Assembly: GCF_011813015.1 (NCBI RefSeq)
Contig: NZ_QHLQ01000011.1
Span: 72,583 to 136,582 of the forward strand
Origin: Parasedimentitalea denitrificans
GTDB taxonomy: Bacteria > Pseudomonadota > Alphaproteobacteria > Rhodobacterales > Rhodobacteraceae
DNA length: 64,000 bases
Reading direction: 5' to 3'
The notes beneath the pieces are model-generated. The model was not told where the DNA came from. It saw nothing but the letters and a program-made list of their open reading frames with translations, and searched no databases. This document shows, piece by piece, positions 18,302 through 27,463 of this stretch. The stretch's first letter is position 1, and every line of letters starts with the position of its first letter. The position numbers and the translations under genes are program-made.

Positions 18302-20109
18302 AACGATTGTCCTATACCGATATAGAATTGCAGACCATCGTCGCTGCCGCCGTCGACCGGATAGGCCAGATCGAGCCTAAGCGGGCCGATCCCAGCCACG
18401 TCATAGCGGACACCCAGCCCGGCCCCCGAGTGGCGTTGTGATGAGCCAGACACAAAGCTGCTTTCGTCCACCAATCCCAGGTCATAGAAACCCACCAGCG
18501 ATATTTTGTCGGTCACTTTGCCTCGGATTTCACCAGACAGCGCCAGATATCCTTTGCCGCCGGCTATCCCGCCAGGGACTGGAACGCCCAGCGATTGGTA
18601 TTCGTGGCCGCGAACAGATCCAGCACCGCCTGAGAAGAACAACATCGTCGGAGATACTTCGCTAAGTTCCGGGCCAATAACTGACCCCAGTTGCACCCGC
18701 CCAGCCAAAACCACGGCATCCGAATTGCCAAAGCCTTGATAGTAACGTCCATCCAGCCGGACTTGAGCCCCCGACTCGCTACCATCAATGCCAACAAAGG
18801 GCACGAAACGCGCATCCATGTAGTAGCCGTTAGTGGCACTGACACGGTTGTTGCGCCCGTCTTTTTCGACCCGCAGGCTGCCTTGGATGTATTTGAACCG
18901 GCGTTTGCCAAACACGTCTTCAGCCAGAATGGATTCAAACCCGATTGAACCTTCGGCAAATAACGTATCCGAGAAAACCCGCCGCACACCGATGGCGCCT
19001 AACCCGCGCGTGGCCTTATAGTGTTCTTCGTCTAGCCGCTCGACCTCTAGCAGATAATAGGTGTTGTCGTCCGGGCCCAGTGTCGCTGGGCGGTCTAGGC
19101 GCAGGCTGATGCGACCGTCCAGATCACTATTGCCGCCAATACCGCTAAGACGTGTTTCAAAGCGCAATTTTTCCGCGTTGCCGAATAGATTGCGGTGCAT
19201 CCAAGTGCCGGTCAGTTCCAAGCCGTCGCTGGAACTCAGCTCGGCCCCGAATGTCAGGCGACGCTGTGGCTGGTCCTCAAAATTGGCGGTGAAATCCAGC
19301 GTGCCGTCGGGATTGGGTTGCTGGGCTTCGGTCACAGAAACCGAGGAAAAAGTGCCAGTACGGCGTAACCGTGTTGCGGCCTTAGCTAGGTCATCCGGGT
19401 GATAGGGCTCCCCTGTGGGAAACCCGGCAATCCTACGGATCGCCTCGGGGTTAACGGCTGTTTCGCCGGTTTGATACAGCTGCCCAAAACGCAGGTGCGG
19501 GCCGGGGCTTAGGCGCAGAGTGGCATTGATGCGGGCCTGTGTATGGTTGGCGGTTATGTCTTGAGACTGCAGAGCGACCTTGGCGTGGCCAGCGTGGCGC
19601 CAGGCCTTTATTCCAGCATGGCTGGCATCACGGATAGCGCTTGTACTGGCGGCTTGACCAGTCGCAAAACCCTCGGGGATTTCGATCTCGCTGGGGTCGG
19701 GCATCGGCGTAACATTGGCGGTGCCAAAGGTGAACTTTGGCCCCGGATTCACAGTTATGACGATATCGTTGATGCTGCGCGGCGGGTACAGTGGTTGGAT
19801 CGAGGCGGCCTCGCGGCCATCCAGCCGGATATGTACCTCGGGCGAGAAATGACCACTGTCGTAAAGAACCTGCACCAATGTGCGGTAGTCCGAAAGAGCG
19901 GTCGCCAACAGGCCCTGCACATCGGTATCTGGTTGTGCTGACAATACTGCCGAGGCGCCACGCAAGCGCTCTGTCAAATCTTCGCTTGCCTCTGGTGCCG
20001 TAAGGCTGGTGCTAGCAGCGCTGGCAGAATTAGGTGGCGACAGACCAATGATGCAGAGGCTGAGTAATACTGCGCGTGCCACAAAGCTCGAGCGATAAAA
20101 TAAAAACAT
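18298..20109 (-). CDS. tamA: Outer-membrane assembly factor TamA (Omp85 family)
   Basis: An Omp85-family outer-membrane barrel that pairs with TamB. After a signal peptide (hydrophobic core AVLLSLCIIGL, cut near ASA) come three POTRA-like segments (about 40-260), then a 16-strand barrel region. The barrel contains GGAGSVRGHEYQSLG, the RGHE/RGY-type lid motif of Omp85 proteins, and a C-terminal phenylalanine as expected for outer-membrane insertion. I use the ATG at 20109, which has CCGGAG upstream; a GTG 12 codons earlier has no good site and would delay the signal peptide. Confidence 0.9.
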   Translation of the reverse strand: MFLFYRSSFVARAVLLSLCIIGLSPPNSASAASTSLTAPEASEDLTERLRGASAVLSAQPDTDVQGLLATALSDYRTLVQVLYDSGHFSPEVHIRLDGREAASIQPLYPPRSINDIVITVNPGPKFTFGTANVTPMPDPSEIEIPEGFATGQAASTSAIRDASHAGIKAWRHAGHAKVALQSQDITANHTQARINATLRLSPGPHLRFGQLYQTGETAVNPEAIRRIAGFPTGEPYHPDDLAKAATRLRRTGTFSSVSVTEAQQPNPDGTLDFTANFEDQPQRRLTFGAELSSSDGLELTGTWMHRNLFGNAEKLRFETRLSGIGGNSDLDGRISLRLDRPATLGPDDNTYYLLEVERLDEEHYKATRGLGAIGVRRVFSDTLFAEGSIGFESILAEDVFGKRRFKYIQGSLRVEKDGRNNRVSATNGYYMDARFVPFVGIDGSESGAQVRLDGRYYQGFGNSDAVVLAGRVQLGSVIGPELSEVSPTMLFFSGGAGSVRGHEYQSLGVPVPGGIAGGKGYLALSGEIRGKVTDKISLVGFYDLGLVDESSFVSGSSQRHSGAGLGVRYDVAGIGPLRLDLAYPVDGGSDDGLQFYIGIGQSF

Positions 20110-20297
20110 CGGCGGGCTCCGGAGCTGCCTGAACAATCTAACCACTCTGGAAAAATCAGAGATTCATACGGTGAGATCACGACTAACACACCAGAGGTTG
20201 TGGTAGAAGGTGAGAAATAACATACCGGAATAATGCGGGTTTAACAGCTGAAGGAGTTAGCCATCCTTAATGTCCAGGGTCGTATTTCAGCTATGAA

Positions 20298-21527
20298 TTA
20301 CATTTGCGCTGCGCGATACCAGCGCCGAATGGCGGCGCGGTCTTCGGGTTCCATGAAGGTGACGTTGGCAGGGGGCATGGCGTCAGTCACTCCCGCGTGT
20401 AGATAGATCGCATCAGCCTGACGGGCGACATCGGCCTCGCTTTCCAACAGGATCCCCTTGGGTGCCTGACGGATGCCATCCCAGTACGGCTCGCGGGCGT
20501 GGCACATGGAACAGCGACCCATTACCAGTTCATGCACCTCTTCAAACCCTTCGGTCTGCGACATGACCAGTGCAGTTCCGCGCAGAGATGCCTGTTCCTC
20601 GGCATCGCCGTCGGTTTCCAATCCAAGGCCAGACAGGATGATGATGCCAAGGAACAGCAAGGCCGTGACCAACCATGTCCAGGTCGGGTTGCCCTTGCGG
20701 GCGTGGCAGGTGTTGAAATAATGCCGGATGGTCACGCCCATCAGGAACACCAGCGCTGCGATCAACCAGTTAAACTGGCTGGCAAAGGCCAGTGGGTAGT
20801 GGTTCGACAGCATCAGGAAGATCACCGGCAGCGTGAGGTAGTTGTTATGGGTCGAGCGCAGCTTGGCTATTTTGCCGTATTTTGCATCCGGTGTGCGCCC
20901 GGCCTGCAGGTCAGCCACCACGATGCGTTGGTTTGGCATGATGATGAAGAACACGTTGGCTGTCATGATTGTGGCGGTAAATGCCCCAAGGTGCAGCATC
21001 ATGGCACGGCCGGTGAACACTTGGTTCAGCGCCCAGCCCATCACCACTAGCAGCACAAACAGCAGCACCATCAACAGGGTCGGACGCTCTGCCAGACCGG
21101 ACTTGCACAGCCGATCATAGATCAGCCAGCCCACCGACAGTGATGCGGCCGAGATGGCGATGCCCTGCCACAGCAAAAGATCCGCTTTGGACTGATCAAT
21201 CAGGAACAGCTCTCCGCCAGCCCAGTAAACGACCATCAGCAGGGCCGCACCGCTTAGCCAGGTTGAATAGCTCTCCCATTTGAACCAAGTCAGGTGGTCG
21301 GGCATTTCAGCGGGCGCCACCAAGTATTTTCGGACGTGGTAGAACCCACCGCCGTGAACTTGCCATTCTTCACCGTGGGCGCCTGTCGGCAGATCATCCG
21401 CTTTGCGCAGACCAAGGTCCAAGGCAATGAAATAGAACGAGGAACCGATCCAGGCGATGGCGGTAATCACATGCAGCCAGCGCAGGGCAAAACCCAACCA
21501 ATCCCACATCATCAAAAGCTCAAACAT
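20298..21527 (-). CDS. puuD: Urate hydroxylase PuuD (membrane protein with cytochrome c domain)
   Basis: Oxidises urate to 5-hydroxyisourate, the first committed ureide step in bacteria that lack soluble uricase. The N-terminal two-thirds has about eight membrane helices (DUF989-type, beginning FALRWLHVITAIAWIGSSFYF). The C-terminal periplasmic part is a c-type cytochrome domain with one haem site, CSMCH, and a MPP distal-methionine motif (DAMPPANVTFM). It therefore probably passes electrons to the respiratory chain. ATG at 21527 is used because GGGGCG precedes it and the family starts here. It is divergent from a LysR regulator and near other ureide genes. Confidence 0.92.
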   Translation of the reverse strand: MFELLMMWDWLGFALRWLHVITAIAWIGSSFYFIALDLGLRKADDLPTGAHGEEWQVHGGGFYHVRKYLVAPAEMPDHLTWFKWESYSTWLSGAALLMVVYWAGGELFLIDQSKADLLLWQGIAISAASLSVGWLIYDRLCKSGLAERPTLLMVLLFVLLVVMGWALNQVFTGRAMMLHLGAFTATIMTANVFFIIMPNQRIVVADLQAGRTPDAKYGKIAKLRSTHNNYLTLPVIFLMLSNHYPLAFASQFNWLIAALVFLMGVTIRHYFNTCHARKGNPTWTWLVTALLFLGIIILSGLGLETDGDAEEQASLRGTALVMSQTEGFEEVHELVMGRCSMCHAREPYWDGIRQAPKGILLESEADVARQADAIYLHAGVTDAMPPANVTFMEPEDRAAIRRWYRAAQM

Positions 21528-21557
21528 TGGTCGCCCCGTAATTGTTGTTTGCTGCAC

Positions 21558-21574
21558 TCTAGGCAAACCCTAGA
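21558..21574. promoter_or_regulatory. Palindrome between puuD and its divergent LysR gene
   Basis: TCTAGG-CAAAC-CCTAGA is a perfect interrupted palindrome in the 97-base gap between puuD and the LysR gene. Divergent LysR regulators usually bind such sites to control both themselves and the neighbouring operon, so this is a reasonable operator candidate. Binding is inferred. Confidence 0.5.
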
Positions 21575-21624
21575 TTGTTCGGTATTCCCGCATATTATCA
21601 AACTGTATCAAAAAAAATGGAACA

Positions 21625-22566
21625 ATGTCATATCTCGATAACATTCGCACCTTTGTAAGGGTCTACGAGCTTGGCTCGATGTCTGCAGCCGGCCGGGATC
21701 TGCGGATTTCGCCAGCGGTGACCTCGGCCCGAATCTCGCAGCTAGAGGATTACCTTGGGGTACGCCTGTTTCAGCGCACCACACGCAATTTGACCGCAAC
21801 CGAGCAGGGCAAGGCGTTTTATGGTGGTGCCGTGACGGTGCTGGAAACCGTGGATGCCGCCGAGGCCAAGGTGATGCACCTGACCGAAGTTCCGCGCGGA
21901 TCATTGTTCATCGCGGCCCCTTTAGGCGCTGGCCGACGTCTGTTGGCGCCGCAAGTGCCGAAATTTTTGGCTGAATACCCCGAGATGAGCCTGCGGCTGC
22001 GACTGACGGATCGTTCAGTTGATTTGACTACTGAAGGGTTGGATCTGGCTTTCTTTCTGGGGCAGCCGGAGGACAGCAACCTGCGGATCCGCAAAATTGC
22101 GGACTGCCAGCGTATGCTCTGTGCTTCACCAGAGTATCTGGCGCAGCACGGTATGCCCAAGAACGGAGCAGATCTGGTCAGCGGCACCCATGCCTGCCTG
22201 AATTTGCGTTTTCCAGGTGCCGCGGAATTTCAGTGGATGCTGGAAACGCCTGATGGCCCAAAGCGTTATGCTGTGACTGGCCGGTATGAGTGCGATGACG
22301 GCGATGTTTTGACAGACTGGGCACTGTCCGGGCAGGGCATCGCGTTGAAGCCGGTGTTCGAAGTGGCGGATCACCTTTGCGAAGGGCGGTTGATACCAGT
22401 GGCAACTCAGACACCGCCAGTCCCCGTGCAGATGGCATGCCTATATACCCATCGTCGTCATCAAGACCCAAAAACACGACTGTTCATGGACTTTATGACC
22501 GAACATATGGCGCGAACCATTCGCGAAGCTGAGGCCCGGGTAGCAAAGGTGGTCTCCCGCCCATGA
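21625..22566 (+). CDS. LysR-family regulator, probably of urate catabolism
   Basis: A 313-residue LysR protein. The N-terminal winged helix-turn-helix (about 1-60) has SMSAAGRDLRISPAVTSARISQLEDYLGVRLFQRTTR. The periplasmic-binding-like effector domain (about 90-295) follows, of the AaeR/DmlR-like subgroup. Its position back to back with puuD, sharing a palindrome, suggests it responds to urate or a ureide and controls the cluster. This is inference from position, since the effector domain does not reveal a ligand. Confidence 0.87.
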   Translation: MSYLDNIRTFVRVYELGSMSAAGRDLRISPAVTSARISQLEDYLGVRLFQRTTRNLTATEQGKAFYGGAVTVLETVDAAEAKVMHLTEVPRGSLFIAAPLGAGRRLLAPQVPKFLAEYPEMSLRLRLTDRSVDLTTEGLDLAFFLGQPEDSNLRIRKIADCQRMLCASPEYLAQHGMPKNGADLVSGTHACLNLRFPGAAEFQWMLETPDGPKRYAVTGRYECDDGDVLTDWALSGQGIALKPVFEVADHLCEGRLIPVATQTPPVPVQMACLYTHRRHQDPKTRLFMDFMTEHMARTIREAEARVAKVVSRP

Positions 22567-22592
22567 AGGGGCCTGTTGGCCCATTGCAAGGT

Positions 22593-22638
22593 TTGGGCGT
22601 GGCACCGCGCATGCGCGGTGCGGCAGCTTGGCGCTGCA
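22593..22638. repeat. Palindrome-rich extragenic element, left flank of DUF1761 gene
   Basis: The element begins with TTGGGCGTGGCACC (22593-22606), whose exact inverted copy lies at 23303-23316 on the other side of the DUF1761 gene. It runs into a perfect 20-bp palindrome GCACCGCGCATGCGCGGTGC (22602-22621) and a smaller hairpin GCAGC-N5-GCTGC. No T-run follows, so it is unlikely to be a simple terminator. Confidence 0.55.
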
Positions 22639-22704
22639 AAGTCGGAACTAAGTGCGAGCACTGGATAGTTGAAGCCCAAGTTTAGGCGGCGTGGCAACTA
22701 TTCG

Positions 22705-22736
22705 TTGACTATATTATTAACGATGTGGTTAATTAT
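22705..22736 (+). promoter_or_regulatory. Candidate promoter of the DUF1761 gene
   Basis: TTGACT at 22705-22710 followed by an 18-base AT-rich spacer and TTAATT at 22729-22734, in the strikingly AT-rich stretch before the gene. Placement relative to the ATG at 22780 is suitable. The match is moderate. Confidence 0.35.
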
Positions 22737-22779
22737 CGGCTAGTGCGATCTGCACAACACGATAATAAAGGATTGATTT

Positions 22780-23166
22780 ATGGCAGAGCTTATTCAGGGT
22801 GTTAGCTGGGCAGGGGTGATTTCAGGCGCAATAGGCGCGTTCCTGTTGGGGTGGCTGTGGTACTCGCCCAAGCTGTTTGGGCCCAAATGGGCCGAGGGCG
22901 TTGGGGTTCAGATGGGTGATGCCAATGAAATGCCCAAGGCTGCAATGTTCTTTCAGCTGCTGGGCCTGTTTTTGGTCAGCTGGCTGGTTGGGGTCACGGC
23001 GGTTTCAGATGCGCTGCTAACCATCATTCTGGCGGTTGTTGGGTTTTCAGTTATGGGCTACGCGGGCGGGCTGTTTCGCAAGAATAGTGCCTATGCGCGT
23101 GGTGTTGATGCCGGGTATTGGGTGGCCAGTGTTGTCGTGATGGTGATTTGTCAGGGAATTTTCTGA
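22780..23166 (+). CDS. DUF1761 membrane protein
   Basis: A 128-residue integral membrane protein with four predicted helices. The family hallmark GWLWYSPKLFGPKWAEG sits after the first helix, matching DUF1761 proteins, whose function is unknown. AAAGGA precedes the ATG. It interrupts the ureide cluster and is flanked by extragenic palindromes sharing a 14-bp inverted repeat, so it may be an inserted cassette rather than part of the pathway. Confidence 0.75.
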   Translation: MAELIQGVSWAGVISGAIGAFLLGWLWYSPKLFGPKWAEGVGVQMGDANEMPKAAMFFQLLGLFLVSWLVGVTAVSDALLTIILAVVGFSVMGYAGGLFRKNSAYARGVDAGYWVASVVVMVICQGIF

Positions 23167-23225
23167 TCAGCACCAGATAGTTTTAATGATCACCACGTCA
23201 GTGAAGCCTGACGGATAGGTCAAAC

Positions 23226-23258
23226 CTGCGCACCAACCCTAGGTTCGGTTGGGCGCAG
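23226..23258. repeat. Long bulged hairpin downstream of DUF1761 gene
   Basis: CTGCGC-(A)-CCAACC at 23226-23238 pairs with GGTTGGGCGCAG at 23247-23258, giving a 12-bp stem with one bulged A and an eight-base loop. No T-run follows on either strand. It sits between the convergent DUF1761 and hydroxyisourate hydrolase genes and could end both transcripts or be part of the extragenic element repeated here. Confidence 0.55.
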
Positions 23259-23302
23259 TACCGCACTTTGCGACCCGGTTGCCAAATGGCTAACCCACCG
23301 CA

Positions 23303-23316
23303 GGTGCCACGCCCAA
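23303..23316. repeat. Inverted 14-bp copy, right flank of DUF1761 gene
   Basis: GGTGCCACGCCCAA is the exact reverse complement of the sequence at 22593-22606. The pair encloses the DUF1761 gene at a distance of about 700 bases. Confidence 0.6.
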
Positions 23317-23377
23317 CGGACGGGAATGCATCTTTGATGCAGGCCTGTTGGGCGGGAGATCATCGAGGGTGAGCTAT

Positions 23378-23734
23378 TCAGCTGCCGCGGTAGGTGGAAT
23401 AGCCAAAGGCCGACAGCAATAGAGGTACATGGTAGTGGGCGTCGGCCTCACTAATACCAAAGCGGATAGGGACCTGATCCAAAAACAGAGGTTCGGGCAA
23501 AGTCTGACCACTGGCACGCAGGTAATTCCCAGCTTGAAACACCAACTCATAGGTACCAATAGCAAATCCGTCTTGCGGCAGGATCGGTGAGTTCGTGCGA
23601 CCGTCGTCGTTGGTCTCCATCTCAGCCAGCTGAGTGCGGGTGTCGCCGTCGATGCGATAGAGCGTTATTTTCAGTCCTGCCGCCGGACAACCTTGGGCCG
23701 TATCCAGAACATGGGTGGTCAAATAACCGGTCAT
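23378..23734 (-). CDS. uraH: 5-hydroxyisourate hydrolase (transthyretin-like)
   Basis: Hydrolyses 5-hydroxyisourate to OHCU, the second ureide step after PuuD. A 118-residue transthyretin-related protein: N-terminal LTTHVLDTAQGCPAAGL with the catalytic histidine, the central YRIDGDTRTQ, and the diagnostic C-terminal tetrapeptide YRGS. No signal peptide. The ATG at 23734 has AAGGAG eight bases before it. It is divergent from the fused allantoinase gene. Confidence 0.93.
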   Translation of the reverse strand: MTGYLTTHVLDTAQGCPAAGLKITLYRIDGDTRTQLAEMETNDDGRTNSPILPQDGFAIGTYELVFQAGNYLRASGQTLPEPLFLDQVPIRFGISEADAHYHVPLLLSAFGYSTYRGS

Positions 23735-23889
23735 CTTGGTGTCTCCTTTTGCCTGATCCAATCCCTGACGCAGCGCGGCTGTAGTTGCAAACTTGGCGGG
23801 CTTGACAGTGTCTTCGGGAAAATTTGAAAAACCTCACTCATCTTCTGCCATAGTAAGGGGTGATACAATAGGTTGAAAGGCCAAGCACT

Positions 23890-25308
23890 ATGACCAGATA
23901 TCCGCGTGACATGATTGGATACGGCGCCACTCCACCGGATGCGCAGTGGCCCGGAGGGGCTAAGGTTGCAGTGCAGTTTGTGCTGAATTTTGAGGAAGGC
24001 GGCGAGAATAACATCCTGCATGGCGATGCCGCGTCCGAGGCATTCTTGTCAGATATACCCGGTGCCGCAACTTGGCCCGGTCAGCGCCACTGGAACATGG
24101 AATCCATCTACGAATACGGAGCACGGGCCGGGTTCTGGCGTTTGCATCGGCTGTTCACCGGGGCGGATATACCGGTGACCATCTATGGCGTCGCCAGTGC
24201 TTTGGCGCGTTGCCCTGATCAGCTGGCAGCGATGAAGTCGGCAGGCTGGGAGATCGCTAGCCACGGGTTGAAGTGGGTCGAACACAAGGACATGGCTGAA
24301 GACGACGAACGCGCCACCATTGCCGAGGCTGTTCGCTTGCACACCGAAGTGGTCGGAGAGCGCCCACGTGGTTGGTACACAGGCCGTTGCAGCGCCAACA
24401 CAGTGCGTTTAGTGACCGAAGAAGGCGGGTTCGACTACATCTCAGACACCTATGATGATGATCTGCCGCATTGGCGTGAGCAGGGCGAGCGGGATCAACT
24501 GATCATCCCTTATACGCTGGAAGCCAACGATATGCGATTTGCCACCGCACCGGGATATACGACGGGCGAGCAGTTCTTCTCGTATCTCAAGGATGCATTT
24601 GACGTGCTCTTTGCCGAGGGTGGTGAAGGTGCGGCGAAGATGATGAGCATCGGTCTACACTGCCGTCTGATTGGCCGTCCGGGCAAGATTGCTGGGCTGA
24701 AGCGGTTCATCGACTACATCCAAGGGTTTGAGGGCGTGTGGTGCCCACGTCGCATTGATATTGCCGAAGATTGGGCCAAGACCCATCCGCACCGGCGTTT
24801 TGAGCGTCCAAGCCAGATGGATCGTGAGACATTTGTAAGCAAGTACGGCTCGATCTTTGAGCACTCGCCTTGGATTGCCGAGCGGGCCTTTGATCTGGAG
24901 CTTGGGCCTGCGCATGATACCGCGGGAGGGTTGCACAATGCCTTGTCACGTATGTTCCGCAGTGCCAGTGAAGAAGAGCGGCTGGGCGTGCTAACCGCAC
25001 ACCCGGATCTGGCTGGTAAGCTGGCATCGGCTGGACGGTTGACGGCAGAGAGCACCGGCGAACAAGCTGGCGCTGGGCTGGATATGCTGACTGATGAGGA
25101 GCGCGAGACCTTCACCCGGTTGAATGGCGAGTATGTGGAGAAGCACGGTTTCCCGTTTATCATTGCAGTGCGCGACCATGACAAGGCCAGTATAATGGCA
25201 GCCTTCCATCGCCGCATCGATAACGGCCGTGAAATTGAATTTGCTGAGGCTTGCAAACAAGTCGAGCGGATTGCCGAGTTCCGGTTGCGGGATGTTTTGC
25301 CGTCGTGA
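23890..25308 (+). CDS. puuE: Fused PuuE-type allantoinase and OHCU decarboxylase
   Basis: A 472-residue bifunctional cytosolic enzyme. Residues 1 to about 305 form the cofactor-light allantoinase of the polysaccharide-deacetylase fold (PuuE), with MTRYPRDMIGYG at the start, SHGLKWVEH and the GRCSANT/TYDDDLPHW region. Residues about 308-472 are OHCU decarboxylase (UraD), with FEHSPWIAERA, HPDLAGK and EKHGFPFIIAVRD. The decarboxylase product, S-allantoin, is the substrate of the allantoinase half, so the fusion joins consecutive steps in reverse order along the chain. AAAGG lies before the ATG. Confidence 0.93.
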   Translation: MTRYPRDMIGYGATPPDAQWPGGAKVAVQFVLNFEEGGENNILHGDAASEAFLSDIPGAATWPGQRHWNMESIYEYGARAGFWRLHRLFTGADIPVTIYGVASALARCPDQLAAMKSAGWEIASHGLKWVEHKDMAEDDERATIAEAVRLHTEVVGERPRGWYTGRCSANTVRLVTEEGGFDYISDTYDDDLPHWREQGERDQLIIPYTLEANDMRFATAPGYTTGEQFFSYLKDAFDVLFAEGGEGAAKMMSIGLHCRLIGRPGKIAGLKRFIDYIQGFEGVWCPRRIDIAEDWAKTHPHRRFERPSQMDRETFVSKYGSIFEHSPWIAERAFDLELGPAHDTAGGLHNALSRMFRSASEEERLGVLTAHPDLAGKLASAGRLTAESTGEQAGAGLDMLTDEERETFTRLNGEYVEKHGFPFIIAVRDHDKASIMAAFHRRIDNGREIEFAEACKQVERIAEFRLRDVLPS

Positions 25309-25366
25309 TTTGTGGGGCTGCAGGATCATACTTTGGAATTGAAGTCTGTCTCTCTCTTCCTTGTCC

Positions 25367-25386
25367 GCCCGGCCCCGAGGCCGGGC
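25367..25386. repeat. GC-rich hairpin in gap before ureidoglycolate lyase gene
   Basis: GCCCGGCC-CCGA-GGCCGGGC, a perfect 8-bp stem, in the 166-base gap between the fused allantoinase gene and the lyase gene. It has no T-tail and could modulate read-through or mRNA stability. Confidence 0.45.
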
Positions 25387-25474
25387 CGCGCCTGACTTCC
25401 CCCAAAGGAAGGCGCTTTGCACCTCCCCAAGGTCAGGCACGCCCCTTATCACTTTCGTCCGGAGCCGTGCTGCT

Positions 25475-25960
25475 ATGACAACCATCTTCACCCAACCGCT
25501 GACCGCTGAAGTATTTGCTTCTTTTGGTGACGTACTGGAGTTGAAACCAGATCCCGACAAGCTGATCAATCAGGGCCTCTGTGGCCGTCACCATGATTTG
25601 GCGGATATGGATTTTCACGGTGGTCGCGCCGGGGTCTCGCTGTTTGACGCCCAGCCTCGCAGCTTCCCCTATACGCTGGATTTGGTTGAACGGCACCCTG
25701 ACGGAAGCCAAGCGTTTATCCCGATGTCGCAGACCAGTTTCCTGGTGATCGTTGCCCCGGATGACGGCGGCAAACCGGGCAGACCGCTGGCGTTTGAAAC
25801 CACACCTGGCCAAGCGATCAACCTACATCGCGGCATCTGGCATGGAGTGCTGACCCCGCTGGCCGCACCGGGGCTGTTTGCCGTGGTCGACCGGATTGGT
25901 GACGGAGACAATCTCGAAGAATATTGGTTCGACACGGCCTACACTGTGTCGCGCCCATAA
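25475..25960 (+). CDS. allA: Ureidoglycolate lyase
   Basis: Cleaves ureidoglycolate to glyoxylate and urea. A 161-residue cupin-like protein of the AllA family: FASFGDVLE at the start, GRAGVSLFDAQPR, HPDGSQAFIPM, and NLHRGIWHGVLTPL with conserved histidine and tryptophan. The ATG at 25475 has GGAG upstream; a longer open frame starting about 110 bases earlier runs through the GC-rich hairpin and is not credible. It follows the fused allantoinase and precedes the permease. Confidence 0.92.
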   Translation: MTTIFTQPLTAEVFASFGDVLELKPDPDKLINQGLCGRHHDLADMDFHGGRAGVSLFDAQPRSFPYTLDLVERHPDGSQAFIPMSQTSFLVIVAPDDGGKPGRPLAFETTPGQAINLHRGIWHGVLTPLAAPGLFAVVDRIGDGDNLEEYWFDTAYTVSRP

Positions 25961-26024
25961 ATCCGAAGTCACCCGCAAAAGAGGTGGCAAGGACCAACAA
26001 GGAACGACCAAAAGGGAGGACATT

Positions 26025-27458
26025 ATGTCAACTGGTTCCATAGGGACGCCGCAGCAACTGCGCGATCCCAATTATACGCCTGCGTTATCGCGGGCCATTC
26101 CGCTGGGAATCCAGCATGTGCTGGCGATGTTTGTATCAAACGTCACCCCAGCCATCATCGTGGCGGGGGCAGCCGGATTTGGCTTTGGCTCCAACTCGCC
26201 CGATTTCCCCGAACTGCTGTACATGATCCAGATGTCGATGCTGTTTGCCGGGGTTGCGACGCTGTTGCAGACGGTGACTGTAGGCCCGGTGGGCGCGGCA
26301 CTGCCGATTGTTCAGGGTACCAGCTTTGCCTTTCTGCCGATAATGATCCCGCTAGTGGCGGGCAAGGGCGTTGATGCACTAGCCGCACTTTATGGGGGTG
26401 TCATCATCGGTGGTATTTTCCATGCGGCATTGGGTACCGTGATCGGTAAGATCCGCTTTGCTTTGCCGCCACTGGTTACCGGTTTGGTGGTGCTGATGAT
26501 TGGCTTGATGCTGGTCAAAGTCGGTATTCAGTACGCTGCTGGCGGGGTGCCTGCGAAGATGTCAGGTGCTGCTGAATACGGTTCTTTGCTGAACTGGTCC
26601 GCAGCGCTGGTGGTGATTGTTGTGACCCTGGGGCTCAAGTTTTTCACTCGTGGCATGTTGTCGGTTTCTGCCGTTCTGCTGGGATTGGTCGTGGGCTATG
26701 CCTATGCACTGATGATGGGCATGGTTACCATTGAAGCCATCGGTACCAGCTGGTCGCGTGCTTCGGCATTTGCGCTGCCGGTTCCGTTCAAATACGGGTT
26801 TGAAATCTCGGTCGCTGCGGTTCTGGGCTTTTGCCTGATGGCCTTTGTTTCGGCTGTTGAAACCGTTGGCGACGTCAGCGGAATCACCAAAGGTGGTGCA
26901 GGCCGTGAGGCAACAGATAAGGAGATCGAAGGGGCCACCTATGCCGATGGTATCGGTTCGGCAGTTGCCGGACTGTTTGGTGCCATGCCCAATACTTCAT
27001 TCAGTCAGAACGTTGGTTTGATCGCGATGACCGGGGTGATGAGCCGCCATGTGGTGACCATTGGCGCTATATTCCTGATCATCTGCGGCTTGATCCCTAA
27101 GGTAGGTGCCATCATCCGTACGGTGCCGATTGAGGTGCTGGGCGGTGGTGTCATCGTGATGTTTGGTATGGTGGTTGCCGCTGGCATCTCGATGCTGTCG
27201 GACGTGGACTGGAACCGTCGCAACATGGTGATTTTTGCCATCTCACTGTCGATCGGTTTGGGTTTGCAGCTTGAACCAGATGCCGTGAAGAACTTGCCGG
27301 ATACATTGCGGATCCTGATGACCTCGGGGCTGTTGCCGGCCGCGCTGTTGGCAATGGTTTTGAACCTGATCTTGCCTGAAGAGCTGGCTGAGGAATCAAC
27401 AGATGAAGTGTCTGGTGGTCATGCTGGTCATGGTGCAGGCAGCATGCCAGGTGAATAG
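26025..27458 (+). CDS. NCS2-family urate/xanthine permease
   Basis: A 477-residue inner-membrane transporter of the nucleobase-cation symporter 2 family with about 14 helices. Family motifs: QGTSFAFLP in the first half and SAVETVGDVSG plus NTSFSQNVGLI, the glutamate-bearing substrate helix and signature of urate/xanthine carriers. The C-terminus is histidine- and glycine-rich (GGHAGHGAG). GGGAGG precedes the ATG. With the ureide enzymes around it, urate is the likeliest substrate; xanthine cannot be excluded. Confidence 0.9.
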   Translation: MSTGSIGTPQQLRDPNYTPALSRAIPLGIQHVLAMFVSNVTPAIIVAGAAGFGFGSNSPDFPELLYMIQMSMLFAGVATLLQTVTVGPVGAALPIVQGTSFAFLPIMIPLVAGKGVDALAALYGGVIIGGIFHAALGTVIGKIRFALPPLVTGLVVLMIGLMLVKVGIQYAAGGVPAKMSGAAEYGSLLNWSAALVVIVVTLGLKFFTRGMLSVSAVLLGLVVGYAYALMMGMVTIEAIGTSWSRASAFALPVPFKYGFEISVAAVLGFCLMAFVSAVETVGDVSGITKGGAGREATDKEIEGATYADGIGSAVAGLFGAMPNTSFSQNVGLIAMTGVMSRHVVTIGAIFLIICGLIPKVGAIIRTVPIEVLGGGVIVMFGMVVAAGISMLSDVDWNRRNMVIFAISLSIGLGLQLEPDAVKNLPDTLRILMTSGLLPAALLAMVLNLILPEELAEESTDEVSGGHAGHGAGSMPGE

Positions 27459-27463
27459 GTGAC

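Noticed and set aside
25361..25474. An N-terminal extension of ureidoglycolate lyase
   Set aside because: The extra 38 codons cover a GC-rich hairpin, have random composition, and the GGAG site fits the ATG at 25475.
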